Source: Eubacterium sp. (GTDB lineage: Bacteria > Bacillota > Clostridia > Lachnospirales > Lachnospiraceae). Taken from it: a stretch of 64,000 bases of DNA. The DNA is taken from the NCBI GenBank assembly GCA_017619835.1, contig JAFZRN010000021.1:1-64000 (forward strand), written 5' to 3'. Positions 36,302 to 44,780 of the stretch are shown here, in pieces (position 1 is the stretch's first letter; each line of letters begins with the position of its first letter). Made by a program: the position numbers and the translations under genes. The notes under the pieces were generated by a model. That model did not search any database, was not told the origin of the DNA, and saw only the letters and a list, made by a program, of their open reading frames with translations.

Positions 36302-37168
36302 ATGAAGGGTCAGTTAAAGGGAATAATCTGTATAGTTTTTGCGGCCATAGGCTTTTCATTTATGACCTTTTTTGTAAGACTATCCGGAGACCTTCCTACG
36401 ATGCAGAAGGCATTTTTCAGAAATGCCGTCGCACTCGTTATTGCGATCATAACGCTTCTTTCAAAGAAGGAGAAATTCGAGATTCCGAAGAATGCAAGGC
36501 TGGATGTTTTTCTTAGATGTCTGTTTGGAACAACAGGGCTTATCGCTAACTTCTATGCGATAGATTATCTGGATCTTGCCGACTCGAATATGCTGAATAA
36601 ACTGTCTCCGTTTTTTGCGATTCTTATCTCGATACCGGTGCTTAAGGAAAAACCATCAAAGGTGGATATAATAGCGACCATAACGGCATTTATTGGTGCG
36701 CTTTTCATAATCAGGCCTACGGGCAGCAACATGCAGCTGGTTCCGTCGCTGATCGGTCTATATGGAGGCTTCGGTGCGGGAACTGCATATGTGTTTGTAA
36801 GAAGTGCTACGGGAAAGGGGACGAAGACTCCGGTCGTCGTCATATGCTTTTCACTCTTTTCCTGTCTTTTAACGCTGCCGTTCCTGATAATTGGTTATGT
36901 GCCGATGACTCCGAAACAATGGCTGATACTTATAATGGCAGGAGCATCTGCTGCAGTCGGACAGTTCTCCATAACAACTGCCTATAAGTATGCTCCGGCA
37001 AAGAAGCTTTCGGTATTTGATTATCTTCAGGTTATCTTTGCAGCGCTCTGGGGGATCATCTTCTTCGGAGAGGTTCCGGTGCCGCTCAGTATAATCGGCT
37101 ATGTCATAATAATCGGTGTAGCTGTTATAAGATGGGAAAAAACAAGGAAACAAGCGGAGGAAGGGTAA
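36302..37168 (+). CDS. DMT-superfamily (EamA) transporter
   Basis: A 288-residue membrane protein with ten predicted helices in two EamA repeats. Starts KGIICIVFAAIGFSFMTFFV; the second repeat has a SVFDYLQVIFAALWGIIFFGE signature typical of drug/metabolite exporters. The substrate is unknown. Its stop codon abuts the start codon of the CorA-like gene, so both are translated from one mRNA. Confidence 0.9.
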   Translation: MKGQLKGIICIVFAAIGFSFMTFFVRLSGDLPTMQKAFFRNAVALVIAIITLLSKKEKFEIPKNARLDVFLRCLFGTTGLIANFYAIDYLDLADSNMLNKLSPFFAILISIPVLKEKPSKVDIIATITAFIGALFIIRPTGSNMQLVPSLIGLYGGFGAGTAYVFVRSATGKGTKTPVVVICFSLFSCLLTLPFLIIGYVPMTPKQWLILIMAGASAAVGQFSITTAYKYAPAKKLSVFDYLQVIFAALWGIIFFGEVPVPLSIIGYVIIIGVAVIRWEKTRKQAEEG

Positions 37169-38092
37169 ATGTATTATAGGATAAAAGAATCTCTTGAAGA
37201 ATGTTCCTTTGAGGATCTTAAAAACCCCGACTATCAGTATGTCGCAGTGGTGACACCTGCCGAATGGCATGAAAAACAGGAACAGTTCGATCTCGGTATC
37301 GATATCGATCTTGTTGTGGATGAGGCAGAGATCCACAGTACGAAGGCGGAGGTGAACTATGATTCGCTGACCGGTACATTTTCCATACCAAGCAGACGTG
37401 ACATAACCGGAAAGGATTATAAATATGCTTTCGCACTTGATGAAAAGGGTATTGTCTTTATTGATTCCACAGGTGTTGTAAGCAGGATGCTGAAAAGGAT
37501 ATCAAGATATAAAAAGTGGAGAATGCCAAGTCTTGAGCGATTCTTATATGACTTCCTCGAACTTATCATAACGAGAGACCTTCACATTCTTGAAGGCTAT
37601 GAGAAGGAGCTTGATAAGATCGAGATCGATATAATGGATGATGCTGTCGAGGCGGATCTCGGCCGTGTAAATGATATCCGGGGCGATATCAGGGATCTCA
37701 GGATCCATTACGATCAGCTGATAGATCTGGGACAGGAGCTCCAGGAAAATGAGAATAACTTTTTTAAGCCCGAAAATGTCAGATACTTCGGGCTGTTTAT
37801 AGACAGGATGACAAGACTCTATGATACAGCCACATCTCTTCGTGATTACACGATGCAGATCCGAGATCTCTATCATACCCAGATGGACGTTAAGCAGAAC
37901 CGTATCATGACTCTGCTTACGGTCGTAACGACAATCTTCATGCCGCTTACTCTCATCGCAGGCTGGTATGGAATGAACTTCTATAACATGCCTGAACTGA
38001 GATCGAGATGGGGCTATCCGGTAGTTATCATTGTCAGCCTTCTCATCATCGTCGGAAGTCTGATATTCTTCAAGAAGCGTAAGTGGCTGTGA
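37169..38092 (+). CDS. CorA-family divalent cation transporter
   Basis: 307 residues, with a large cytoplasmic N-terminal domain and two C-terminal helices. The signature GMN is seen in LIAGWYGMNFYNMPE (about residue 270), followed by a final helix and a KKRKWL tail. CorA proteins form pentameric Mg2+ (or Co2+/Ni2+) channels. It starts immediately after the transporter stop with GGAGGAAGGG as the ribosome binding site. Confidence 0.92.
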   Translation: MYYRIKESLEECSFEDLKNPDYQYVAVVTPAEWHEKQEQFDLGIDIDLVVDEAEIHSTKAEVNYDSLTGTFSIPSRRDITGKDYKYAFALDEKGIVFIDSTGVVSRMLKRISRYKKWRMPSLERFLYDFLELIITRDLHILEGYEKELDKIEIDIMDDAVEADLGRVNDIRGDIRDLRIHYDQLIDLGQELQENENNFFKPENVRYFGLFIDRMTRLYDTATSLRDYTMQIRDLYHTQMDVKQNRIMTLLTVVTTIFMPLTLIAGWYGMNFYNMPELRSRWGYPVVIIVSLLIIVGSLIFFKKRKWL

Positions 38093-38131
38093 TCTTAAGT
38101 TTGGGGTGACAGAGGTTTAAGGAGGTAGGCC

Positions 38132-39559
38132 ATGTCGATAGTAGCTTCATATATGGTACCGCATCCGCCGCTCATAGTTCCCGAGGTGGGACGCGGAAGC
38201 GAGGGGCAGGTACGAAAAACAATAGAATCATATAAGAGGGTTGCGGAGGATATAGCAAAAATGAAGCCCGAGACTATCATAATCTCGAGTCCTCATGCGA
38301 CCATGTATTCGGACTATTTTCATATATCACCGGGAAAATCTGCGAAGGGCTCCTTTGCAGATTTTAGTGCGTCTAAGGTAAAGTTCGCCGAGGAGTATGA
38401 TACAGAGCTTGTTTCAAGGATCGAGCTTCTCGCAAGAAGAGAAGATTTTCCTGCCGGGACAATGGGGGAGAGAAAGAGAGAGCTGGATCACGGCACTATG
38501 GTCCCCCTATACTTTATTCGTCAGAAATACAGTGACTTTAAGATAATCCGCATCGGTCTTTCTGGTCTTTCGCTTACAGATCACTATAAGCTTGGAACAA
38601 TAATCGCCGAAGCTGTCCGGGATACGGGCAGGCGTGCTGTTTATGTAGCAAGCGGAGACCTTTCGCATAAGCTTCAGGAGTACGGCCCCTATGGATTTGC
38701 AAAGGAAGGTCCGGAATATGATGAAAGGATAATGGACGTAGCTTCAAGAGGCGCCTTCGGAGAAATGCTTGACTTCGAGGAAACCTTCTGTGAGAAGGCC
38801 GCAGAATGCGGACACCGTTCCTTTGTCATGATGGCCGGTGCTTTGGACGGACTTTCGGTAGACATAGAGACTCTCTCACATGAGGATGTGACAGGAGTCG
38901 GCTACGGCCTATGCATTTTCCATGTTAAAAGGGATGATGCCGGAAATGTGGTGGAGGACGAAAGCCGCCGCTTCCTTGAGATCCATCTTAAGAAAGAACT
39001 TAAAAGGCTTGCCGATATGAGGTCCGGTTCGGATGCTTATGTCCGCCTGGCAAGAAGGTCGCTTGAGACCTATATAATGAACGGAAAGACTATATCGACT
39101 GCGGAAGGAATGGAAGGCTTCAGTGATGAGGAGAAGGCAGAGCTTATGTCAAATCAGGCGGGCGCATTTGTCTCGATCCATGAACATGGAATGCTTCGGG
39201 GCTGTATCGGTACGATCCTTCCTACAGAGGATTCGGTGGCTGAGGAGATAATCCATAATGCGATAAGCGCATCCACCAGAGATCCGAGATTCGAGCCGAT
39301 AATTCCCTCCGAGATCCCGTATCTCGAGGTAAATGTCGACGTTCTCGGAAAACCGGAGCCGATAAAGTCAAAGGCCGAGCTGGATGTAAAGAGATATGGG
39401 GTCATCGTGACCTGCGGAATGAAAAGAGGACTTCTGCTTCCCGACCTTGACGGAGTGGATACCGTGGATCAGCAGGTATCCATCGCTATGAGAAAGGGCG
39501 GGATAAAAGAGAGTGACAGATACAGCCTCGAAAGATTCGAGGTTATAAGACATATATAG
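38132..39559 (+). CDS. AmmeMemoRadiSam fusion: Memo-like (B) plus AMMECR1 (A) domains
   Basis: 475 residues. The N-terminal about 265 residues are Memo-like, a class related to extradiol dioxygenases and metal-binding (MVPHPPLIVPEVGRG, LDHGTMVPLYF, SGDLSH). The C-terminal about 185 residues are AMMECR1 (LARRSLETYI, GAFVSIHEHGMLRGCIGT, SASTRDPRF). The cognate radical SAM protein follows after 17 nt. The three proteins form a widely conserved set of unsettled function. Here A and B are one polypeptide. AAGGAGG ribosome binding site. Confidence 0.93.
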   Translation: MSIVASYMVPHPPLIVPEVGRGSEGQVRKTIESYKRVAEDIAKMKPETIIISSPHATMYSDYFHISPGKSAKGSFADFSASKVKFAEEYDTELVSRIELLARREDFPAGTMGERKRELDHGTMVPLYFIRQKYSDFKIIRIGLSGLSLTDHYKLGTIIAEAVRDTGRRAVYVASGDLSHKLQEYGPYGFAKEGPEYDERIMDVASRGAFGEMLDFEETFCEKAAECGHRSFVMMAGALDGLSVDIETLSHEDVTGVGYGLCIFHVKRDDAGNVVEDESRRFLEIHLKKELKRLADMRSGSDAYVRLARRSLETYIMNGKTISTAEGMEGFSDEEKAELMSNQAGAFVSIHEHGMLRGCIGTILPTEDSVAEEIIHNAISASTRDPRFEPIIPSEIPYLEVNVDVLGKPEPIKSKAELDVKRYGVIVTCGMKRGLLLPDLDGVDTVDQQVSIAMRKGGIKESDRYSLERFEVIRHI

Positions 39560-39576
39560 ATCTTATGGGGGACGCT

Positions 39577-40437
39577 ATGCCAAAGTGTGAGGTCTGTTTC
39601 AGACATTGTGAGATAAAGGAAGGCGCACGGGGTTTCTGCGGTGTAAGAAGCTGCAGGAACGGAGATATCGTGCCGCTTAACTATGGCAAGGTGACTTCAC
39701 TTGCACTTGATCCGATAGAGAAAAAGCCTTTAAGCCGTTTCCATCCCGGAAGCAACATTCTTTCGGTGGGAAGCTACGGCTGTAATCTTCGCTGTCCCTT
39801 CTGTCAGAACAGTGAGATATCCTGGTCCGACAGGGCTTACCTTTTTGAAGAGGAAGCCGAGGACTGGACTCCGGAGGCGCTTGCCCGCGCCGCAGACTTT
39901 TATAAGAGGCAGGGAAATATCGGAGTGGCATTTACCTATAACGAGCCGCTTATCGGCTATGAATTCGTACGGGATACGGCAAAGCTGGTCCATGAGATGG
40001 GCATGGTAAATGTCCTCGTTTCCAACGGCACCGCTGACCTTAAGGTGCTTGAGGAGATCGGGCCCTATATCGATGCAATGAATATCGATCTTAAAGGATT
40101 TACCGAGAGGTATTATAACGGTACTCTCGGCGGAAACCTTCAGATGGTGAAGTCATTTATCGAAGAAGCAGTTAAGATATGTCATGTGGAGCTTACGACG
40201 CTCATAGTTCCCGGTGAAAATGATTCCGAGGATGAGATGAGGGCGATAAGCTCATATATCGCCGGCCTTAGGGATGCCGACGGAAATGTGATCGGCGAAA
40301 ATGTGCCGCTTCATATCTCGAGATTCTTCCCGAGATTCCATATGACAGATAGAAGTGCGACCAAAGTTTCGCTGATATACCGCCTTGCTGATGTTGCAAG
40401 GGAAAAACTGAAGTATGTTTATGAGGGAAATGTCTAG
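39577..40437 (+). CDS. amrS: AmmeMemoRadiSam system radical SAM enzyme
   Basis: 286 residues from ATG 39577, preferred because GGGGGAC sits 5 nt upstream; the in-frame ATG at 39565 has no site. N-terminal CEVCFRHC and GFCGVRSC cysteine motifs, then the radical SAM CNLRCPFC (Cys69, 73, 76), with NEPLIGYEF and IDLKGF further on. It resembles pyruvate-formate-lyase-activating enzymes by fold. The partner is the upstream A/B fusion. Substrate and product are not established as far as I know. Confidence 0.92.
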   Translation: MPKCEVCFRHCEIKEGARGFCGVRSCRNGDIVPLNYGKVTSLALDPIEKKPLSRFHPGSNILSVGSYGCNLRCPFCQNSEISWSDRAYLFEEEAEDWTPEALARAADFYKRQGNIGVAFTYNEPLIGYEFVRDTAKLVHEMGMVNVLVSNGTADLKVLEEIGPYIDAMNIDLKGFTERYYNGTLGGNLQMVKSFIEEAVKICHVELTTLIVPGENDSEDEMRAISSYIAGLRDADGNVIGENVPLHISRFFPRFHMTDRSATKVSLIYRLADVAREKLKYVYEGNV

Positions 40438-40457
40438 CCCCCTCGAAAAGGAATGTT

Positions 40458-41267
40458 ATGAGTGATAGAAAAATCTTTCTGTCCGATCTGGACGGAACAA
40501 TACTTACGGATGAAAAGAAGATAAGCCCCGGAACGAAAAAGGCACTTACCGATTTCGTGAACAGGGGCAATACATTTGCCGTGTGCACGGGCAGGGATAT
40601 AAACAGCGCGCGTGCGGCCTACAGAAGCCTTGAGCTGGATGTGAGAGGAAGCTTTGCGATAGCTTATAACGGCGCCCAGATCTACGATATCGATAACGAG
40701 AAGACTGTCTACAGGACGGGGGTTGAGATCTCTCTGGTGGCCGAGATCCTCGCTCTCGCGAAGGAGTTCGGTATCCACGTTCATACCTATAATGATGACT
40801 TCATCCTGTCGCCGGCATATAACGAATGCATGGATTTCTACAGGAGAGTGATAAAAACTCCTTTAATTGTAGCTGATGATATAGTAAAATTCTTGGATAA
40901 AGCGCCCGGGAAGCTGATATGTATCGAGCTTCATGATCACGCGAAGCAGGAGAAGTTCAGGGAGATGATCGAAGAGAGATACGGGGACATCCTTAATCTC
41001 ATGTATTCAAACGATTACTACCTCGAGCTTATCCCGAAGGAGTCCGGAAAGGGAAATGCGCTTCTCCGCCTTGCAGAGTACCTGGGTGTAAAGACCGAGA
41101 ATACGATCGCCGCAGGTGATGCGGATAATGATATTTCAATGATACAGGCTGCCGGCCTGGGTGTCGCAATGATAAATGCTTCCGACACCACCAAAGCCGC
41201 TGCCGATGTTGTGACAGAATCTGATAATAACCATGACGGCCTTCAGGCCATACTCGAGAATGCTTAA
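40458..41267 (+). CDS. Cof-type HAD-IIB phosphatase
   Basis: 269 residues. Motif I LSDLDGTIL (Asp10, Asp12), motif II CTGRD, motif III Lys with the late AAGDADNDISMI (motif IV), and a C2B cap domain between. Cof-type enzymes dephosphorylate sugar phosphates or cofactors such as PLP or HMP-PP; the substrate here is not predictable. AAGGAA site 5-6 nt upstream. The stop overlaps a palindromic repeat. Confidence 0.9.
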   Translation: MSDRKIFLSDLDGTILTDEKKISPGTKKALTDFVNRGNTFAVCTGRDINSARAAYRSLELDVRGSFAIAYNGAQIYDIDNEKTVYRTGVEISLVAEILALAKEFGIHVHTYNDDFILSPAYNECMDFYRRVIKTPLIVADDIVKFLDKAPGKLICIELHDHAKQEKFREMIEERYGDILNLMYSNDYYLELIPKESGKGNALLRLAEYLGVKTENTIAAGDADNDISMIQAAGLGVAMINASDTTKAAADVVTESDNNHDGLQAILENA

Positions 41268-41299
41268 TGTGACAAACAGATCAGATCTGTTTGTCACAT
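41267..41299. repeat. Palindromic repeat, copy 2
   Basis: Perfect palindrome: ATGTGACAAACAGATC (41267-41282), one A, GATCTGTTTGTCACAT (41284-41299). 31 of 33 bases match copy 1 at 16446-16478 read on the other strand. Its first base is the last base of the HAD stop codon. No U-run. Confidence 0.88.
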
Positions 41300-41315
41300 A
41301 ATGAGGTAACTTTGA

Positions 41316-42710
41316 ATGCAGGAAAGCAGCATCTCCAACTTCATAGATGAATATTCGGCTTCCGGGATGCTGCGCCTACATATGCCGGGGCATAAGGGTG
41401 CTTTTGGAAATGATTTCGATATCACGGAGGTTACCGGAGCGGACTCTTTATATGAGGCCGAAGGAGTGATCCTTGAGAGCGAGAATAAGACCTCGGAAAT
41501 ATTCAAAGCAAGGCATACTTATTACGGGACCGAGGGGTCTACGCAGATGATAAAGGCTATGTGCAGTCTTGCTGTTCGGAATGCGGGCTCTGAAAAGATA
41601 GCGATTGCTGCATCAAGGAATGCTCATAAATCCTTTATACATGCCGCTATGCTGCTTGATTTTGATATCATATGGCTTCCGTCGGAGGATGAAGATTATT
41701 CCCTCTGCAGATCTATAGTTACACCCGAAGGCTTGAAGAGATTTCTGGAATCAGATGCCGGCAAAAAAGATATTGCGGCTGTATATATCACTTCACCCGA
41801 CTATCTCGGTAATATGCTCGATGTAAGAGGACTTGCCGAGGTGGCACACAGCTTCGGTAAAATGCTGCTCGTGGATAATGCGCATGGCGCATACCTTAAG
41901 TTTATAGATAGAACGGATGGGTTGGAGCGTGATGTGACTGACCTGCATCCGATAACTCTCGGAGCTGATATGGCAGTTGATTCTGCTCATAAGACTCTGC
42001 CTGTCCTTACAGGAGGTGCATATCTTCACATATCAAAAAATTCGCCTGAATTCAGCGATACGGATATAAGAGATACTCTTCTTATGTTCGGTTCGACAAG
42101 CCCGTCATATCTTATCTTAAGATCACTTGATGAGATGCCCGAAAGAGTATCGAAAGAGCTTTACATGGAATGCGCCGAAAAGGTAACCGGTGTAAAGAAA
42201 GCACTTGAGAATTCTGGCTGGAGGTTCTCGGGAGATGAACCGCTTAAGATGACATTTGACTTATCGGAACTTAAGGTAAGCGGAAAAGAACTTCTTGCCA
42301 TCCTGCATGATAAAGGGATAGAATGCGAATATGCCGACCGGGACTATCTGGTCACGATGTGGAGCCCTTACCTTCCCGAGGATGCGTATGAAACCTTCAC
42401 GAAAGTGATGAAAGATATATCAGCCGACATGTTGAAACCGGCAGATTCAGAAAAAACAAAACTAAGCTTCAGGCTTCCGGAGGTCGTATGCAGTCCCCGG
42501 GAAGTCATGTATAAAAATCATGAGACCCGCGAGGTTTCAGACGACCTGATCGGACTCATCGCAGCGGACACCTATATGGGCTGCCCGCCCGCCGTAAGCC
42601 CTGTCGTGGCCGGAGAAAAGATAACCAAAGAAATCGTAGACATTCTAAAGTATTATGAAGTAAAGAGAACTAATATAATAGCGGAGGAAAAGTATGGTAG
42701 TAAAAGATGA
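41316..42710 (+). CDS. PLP-dependent Orn/Lys/Arg decarboxylase family protein
   Basis: 464 residues, matching the short YaaO-like members that lack the E. coli inducible-enzyme wing domain. Seen: MLRLHMPGHKGAFG, TGADSLYEAEGVI, DNAHGAYLKF, and the PLP lysine in SAHKTLPVLTGG (Lys226). Expected to decarboxylate a basic amino acid for polyamine synthesis; which substrate is unclear. Its 3' end overlaps proA by 17 nt, so expression is coupled. Confidence 0.9.
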   Translation: MQESSISNFIDEYSASGMLRLHMPGHKGAFGNDFDITEVTGADSLYEAEGVILESENKTSEIFKARHTYYGTEGSTQMIKAMCSLAVRNAGSEKIAIAASRNAHKSFIHAAMLLDFDIIWLPSEDEDYSLCRSIVTPEGLKRFLESDAGKKDIAAVYITSPDYLGNMLDVRGLAEVAHSFGKMLLVDNAHGAYLKFIDRTDGLERDVTDLHPITLGADMAVDSAHKTLPVLTGGAYLHISKNSPEFSDTDIRDTLLMFGSTSPSYLILRSLDEMPERVSKELYMECAEKVTGVKKALENSGWRFSGDEPLKMTFDLSELKVSGKELLAILHDKGIECEYADRDYLVTMWSPYLPEDAYETFTKVMKDISADMLKPADSEKTKLSFRLPEVVCSPREVMYKNHETREVSDDLIGLIAADTYMGCPPAVSPVVAGEKITKEIVDILKYYEVKRTNIIAEEKYGSKR

Positions 42711-43986
42711 AGTAAGAAAAATGAAGCAGGTGGCACCGCTTGTTGCCGCTATGGATAATGAGACAAGATGCAAGGCTCTCGAGATAGTTGCCGAGAGACT
42801 TGTTGAAAAGCAGGACGAGATCTTTGCCGAGAATAAAAAGGATCTGGATGCGGCTGCAGAAAACGGTGTCGCAGACCAGATCGTAAAGCGTCTTAAATTC
42901 AATGAAGCAAAGCTTGCTGACGTGGTTGCCGGAATAAAGCAGCTGATAAGTCTTGAGGATCCCATTGGAAAGGTTACTCTTCACAGAGAACTTGATGCAG
43001 ATCTTGTGCTTACGAGAAAGAGCTGCCCCATCGGAGTTATCGGAGTTATCTTCGAGGCACGTCCTGACGCACTCGTTCAGATATCCTCTCTTTGTATCAG
43101 GAGTGGTAACTGCCCGGTTCTTAAGGGCGGTAAGGAGACTACGTTCACTAACCGAATTCTGTTCGGTATCATTTATAATGCCGTTCTCGAGGCAGGCTTC
43201 CCTGAGGGCTGCATGCTTCAGGTGGAGCAGCATAATGAGATAGATGAGCTTCTTACATGCGACGGTCTTGTAGACCTTCTTATCCCGAGAGGCTCGAATA
43301 AATTCGTTCAGTACATAATGAATAACACCCGCATCCCGGTCATGGGCCATGCTGACGGCGTCTGCCATATCTATGTTGATAAGGATGCCGATTTTGAAAA
43401 AGCAATCCCGATCATCGTTGATGCGAAGATCCAGTATACCGCAGCCTGCAACGCAGTTGAGACACTTCTCATCCACAGGGATATCGCCAATCAGTTCCTT
43501 CCGATCCTCATGAAGGCTCTTAAGGAAAACGGTGTTACACTCCGCGGCACGAAGGAGGTTACGGATATCCTCGATAAGGCTGCAACAGACGGCTATGAGA
43601 CGATTGATGAGTCCGAGTTTAAGGAGTACCTCGCCCTCATCGTTTCCGCAAAGATAGTAAATGATGTTGACGAAGCAATCGCCCACATCAATCTCAGGGG
43701 CTCCCATCATACAGATGCTATCATCACCGAAAATGACGCCGCTGCCGAGAGATTTCTCCAGCTGGTTGATTCCGCCGGAGTCTATAGAAACTGCTCGACG
43801 AGATTTGCGGACGGCTTCAGATACGGATTCGGAGCTGAGGTCGGCATAAGCACAAGCAAGATCCATGCAAGAGGACCTGTAGGTCTCGAAGGTCTTGTGA
43901 CCTATAAGTATCTGCTTTCGGGCAAGGGACAGATAGTAGGCGATTATGCAAGCGGCAAGAACTCATTTCACTTTAAAGACTTATAA
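42694..43986 (+). CDS. proA: Gamma-glutamyl phosphate reductase
   Basis: NADPH-dependent reduction of glutamyl-5-phosphate to the semialdehyde in proline synthesis. 430 residues. Seen: VIGVIFEARPDALVQI, GGKETTFTNRIL, the catalytic Cys in TAACNAVETLLIH (about Cys252), and the end RGPVGLEGLVTYKYLLSGKG. GCGGAGG ribosome binding site inside the decarboxylase gene. proB is not adjacent in this window. Confidence 0.97.
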   Translation: MVVKDEVRKMKQVAPLVAAMDNETRCKALEIVAERLVEKQDEIFAENKKDLDAAAENGVADQIVKRLKFNEAKLADVVAGIKQLISLEDPIGKVTLHRELDADLVLTRKSCPIGVIGVIFEARPDALVQISSLCIRSGNCPVLKGGKETTFTNRILFGIIYNAVLEAGFPEGCMLQVEQHNEIDELLTCDGLVDLLIPRGSNKFVQYIMNNTRIPVMGHADGVCHIYVDKDADFEKAIPIIVDAKIQYTAACNAVETLLIHRDIANQFLPILMKALKENGVTLRGTKEVTDILDKAATDGYETIDESEFKEYLALIVSAKIVNDVDEAIAHINLRGSHHTDAIITENDAAAERFLQLVDSAGVYRNCSTRFADGFRYGFGAEVGISTSKIHARGPVGLEGLVTYKYLLSGKGQIVGDYASGKNSFHFKDL

Positions 43987-44025
43987 GACCGGCAAAAAGA
44001 ATTAGGGAAATAGAAAAGGAAAAAC

Positions 44026-44688
44026 ATGAATTTTAAAAACACTAAAAGCATTATCTTTGACATGGACGGAATCATCTTCGATACCGAAAGACTCTATGTG
44101 GACTGCTGTGTTGAAGTCGGAAACAAGTACGGTATCGAGCATGTCGAGGAAGCATGCTACAAATGTATAGGAATAACAAGCGAAGAATCCAGGAAGGTCA
44201 TGCTGAGTTTTTATGGAAATGATTTCGACCTCGAAAGATTCAGAAAGGAAGTCGACGTACTGTTCGCTGCAAGATTCGAAGCCGAGCCGCTGGTCAAGCC
44301 CGGCGTAAGAGAGCTTCTCACTTATCTTAAGGGGGAAGATAAGAAGATAGCTATTGCATCCTCCACCAAAAAAGAAAGCGTGGAAAGAGAATTAAGGATG
44401 GTCGGCATCATCGATTATTTCGATGAGATCGTCTGCGGCGATATGGTCGGGAAAAGCAAACCCGCACCGGACATATTTATCGAAGCGGCTCACCGCCTCG
44501 GAAGTGAGCCCGAAGAGTGCGTGGTCATAGAAGATTCATTCAACGGGATCAGGGCGGCACATGCTGCCGGTGCCTTCAGCATCATGGTCCCGGACATGCT
44601 GAGTCCGGATGATGAGATGAAAGAGAAGGCATCGATCATCTTAAATTCCCTTCTTGAGGTGAGAGACTACCTCAAAGACCAGAATTAA
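44026..44688 (+). CDS. HAD-superfamily phosphatase/phosphomutase (beta-PGM-like)
   Basis: 220 residues. Motif I FDMDGIIFDTE (Asp12, Asp14), helical cap (DxxR region), motif II ASSTKK, motif III KSKPAPDIF, motif IV VIEDSFNGIRAA. Typical subfamily IA hydrolase with beta-phosphoglucomutase-like cap. The substrate is unknown. It is downstream of proA after 39 nt with AAAGGAAAA as ribosome binding site. Confidence 0.9.
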   Translation: MNFKNTKSIIFDMDGIIFDTERLYVDCCVEVGNKYGIEHVEEACYKCIGITSEESRKVMLSFYGNDFDLERFRKEVDVLFAARFEAEPLVKPGVRELLTYLKGEDKKIAIASSTKKESVERELRMVGIIDYFDEIVCGDMVGKSKPAPDIFIEAAHRLGSEPEECVVIEDSFNGIRAAHAAGAFSIMVPDMLSPDDEMKEKASIILNSLLEVRDYLKDQN

Positions 44689-44735
44689 GGAAAAATTAAG
44701 ATTATCATATTGTTATCATAAGTATTCTTATGATA
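44684..44735 (+). promoter_or_regulatory. 11-bp-spaced ATTAAG boxes and inverted repeat before the MacAB-like operon
   Basis: ATTAAG at 44684-44689 and 44695-44700, spacing 11 bp, the same motif and phase as before the exporter at 31566. Just downstream TATCATAAG (44714-44722) and CTTATGATA (44727-44735) form a 9-bp inverted repeat that includes a -10-like TATGAT. Confidence 0.5.
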
Positions 44736-44780
44736 TCCTTTAGCATGTCAAAATTTACTAATCTATGAAAGGAAACAGTG

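Noticed and set aside
42670-43866. 398-codon minus-strand frame opposite proA
   Set aside because: Shadow of a clear ProA; no family features and no start signals.
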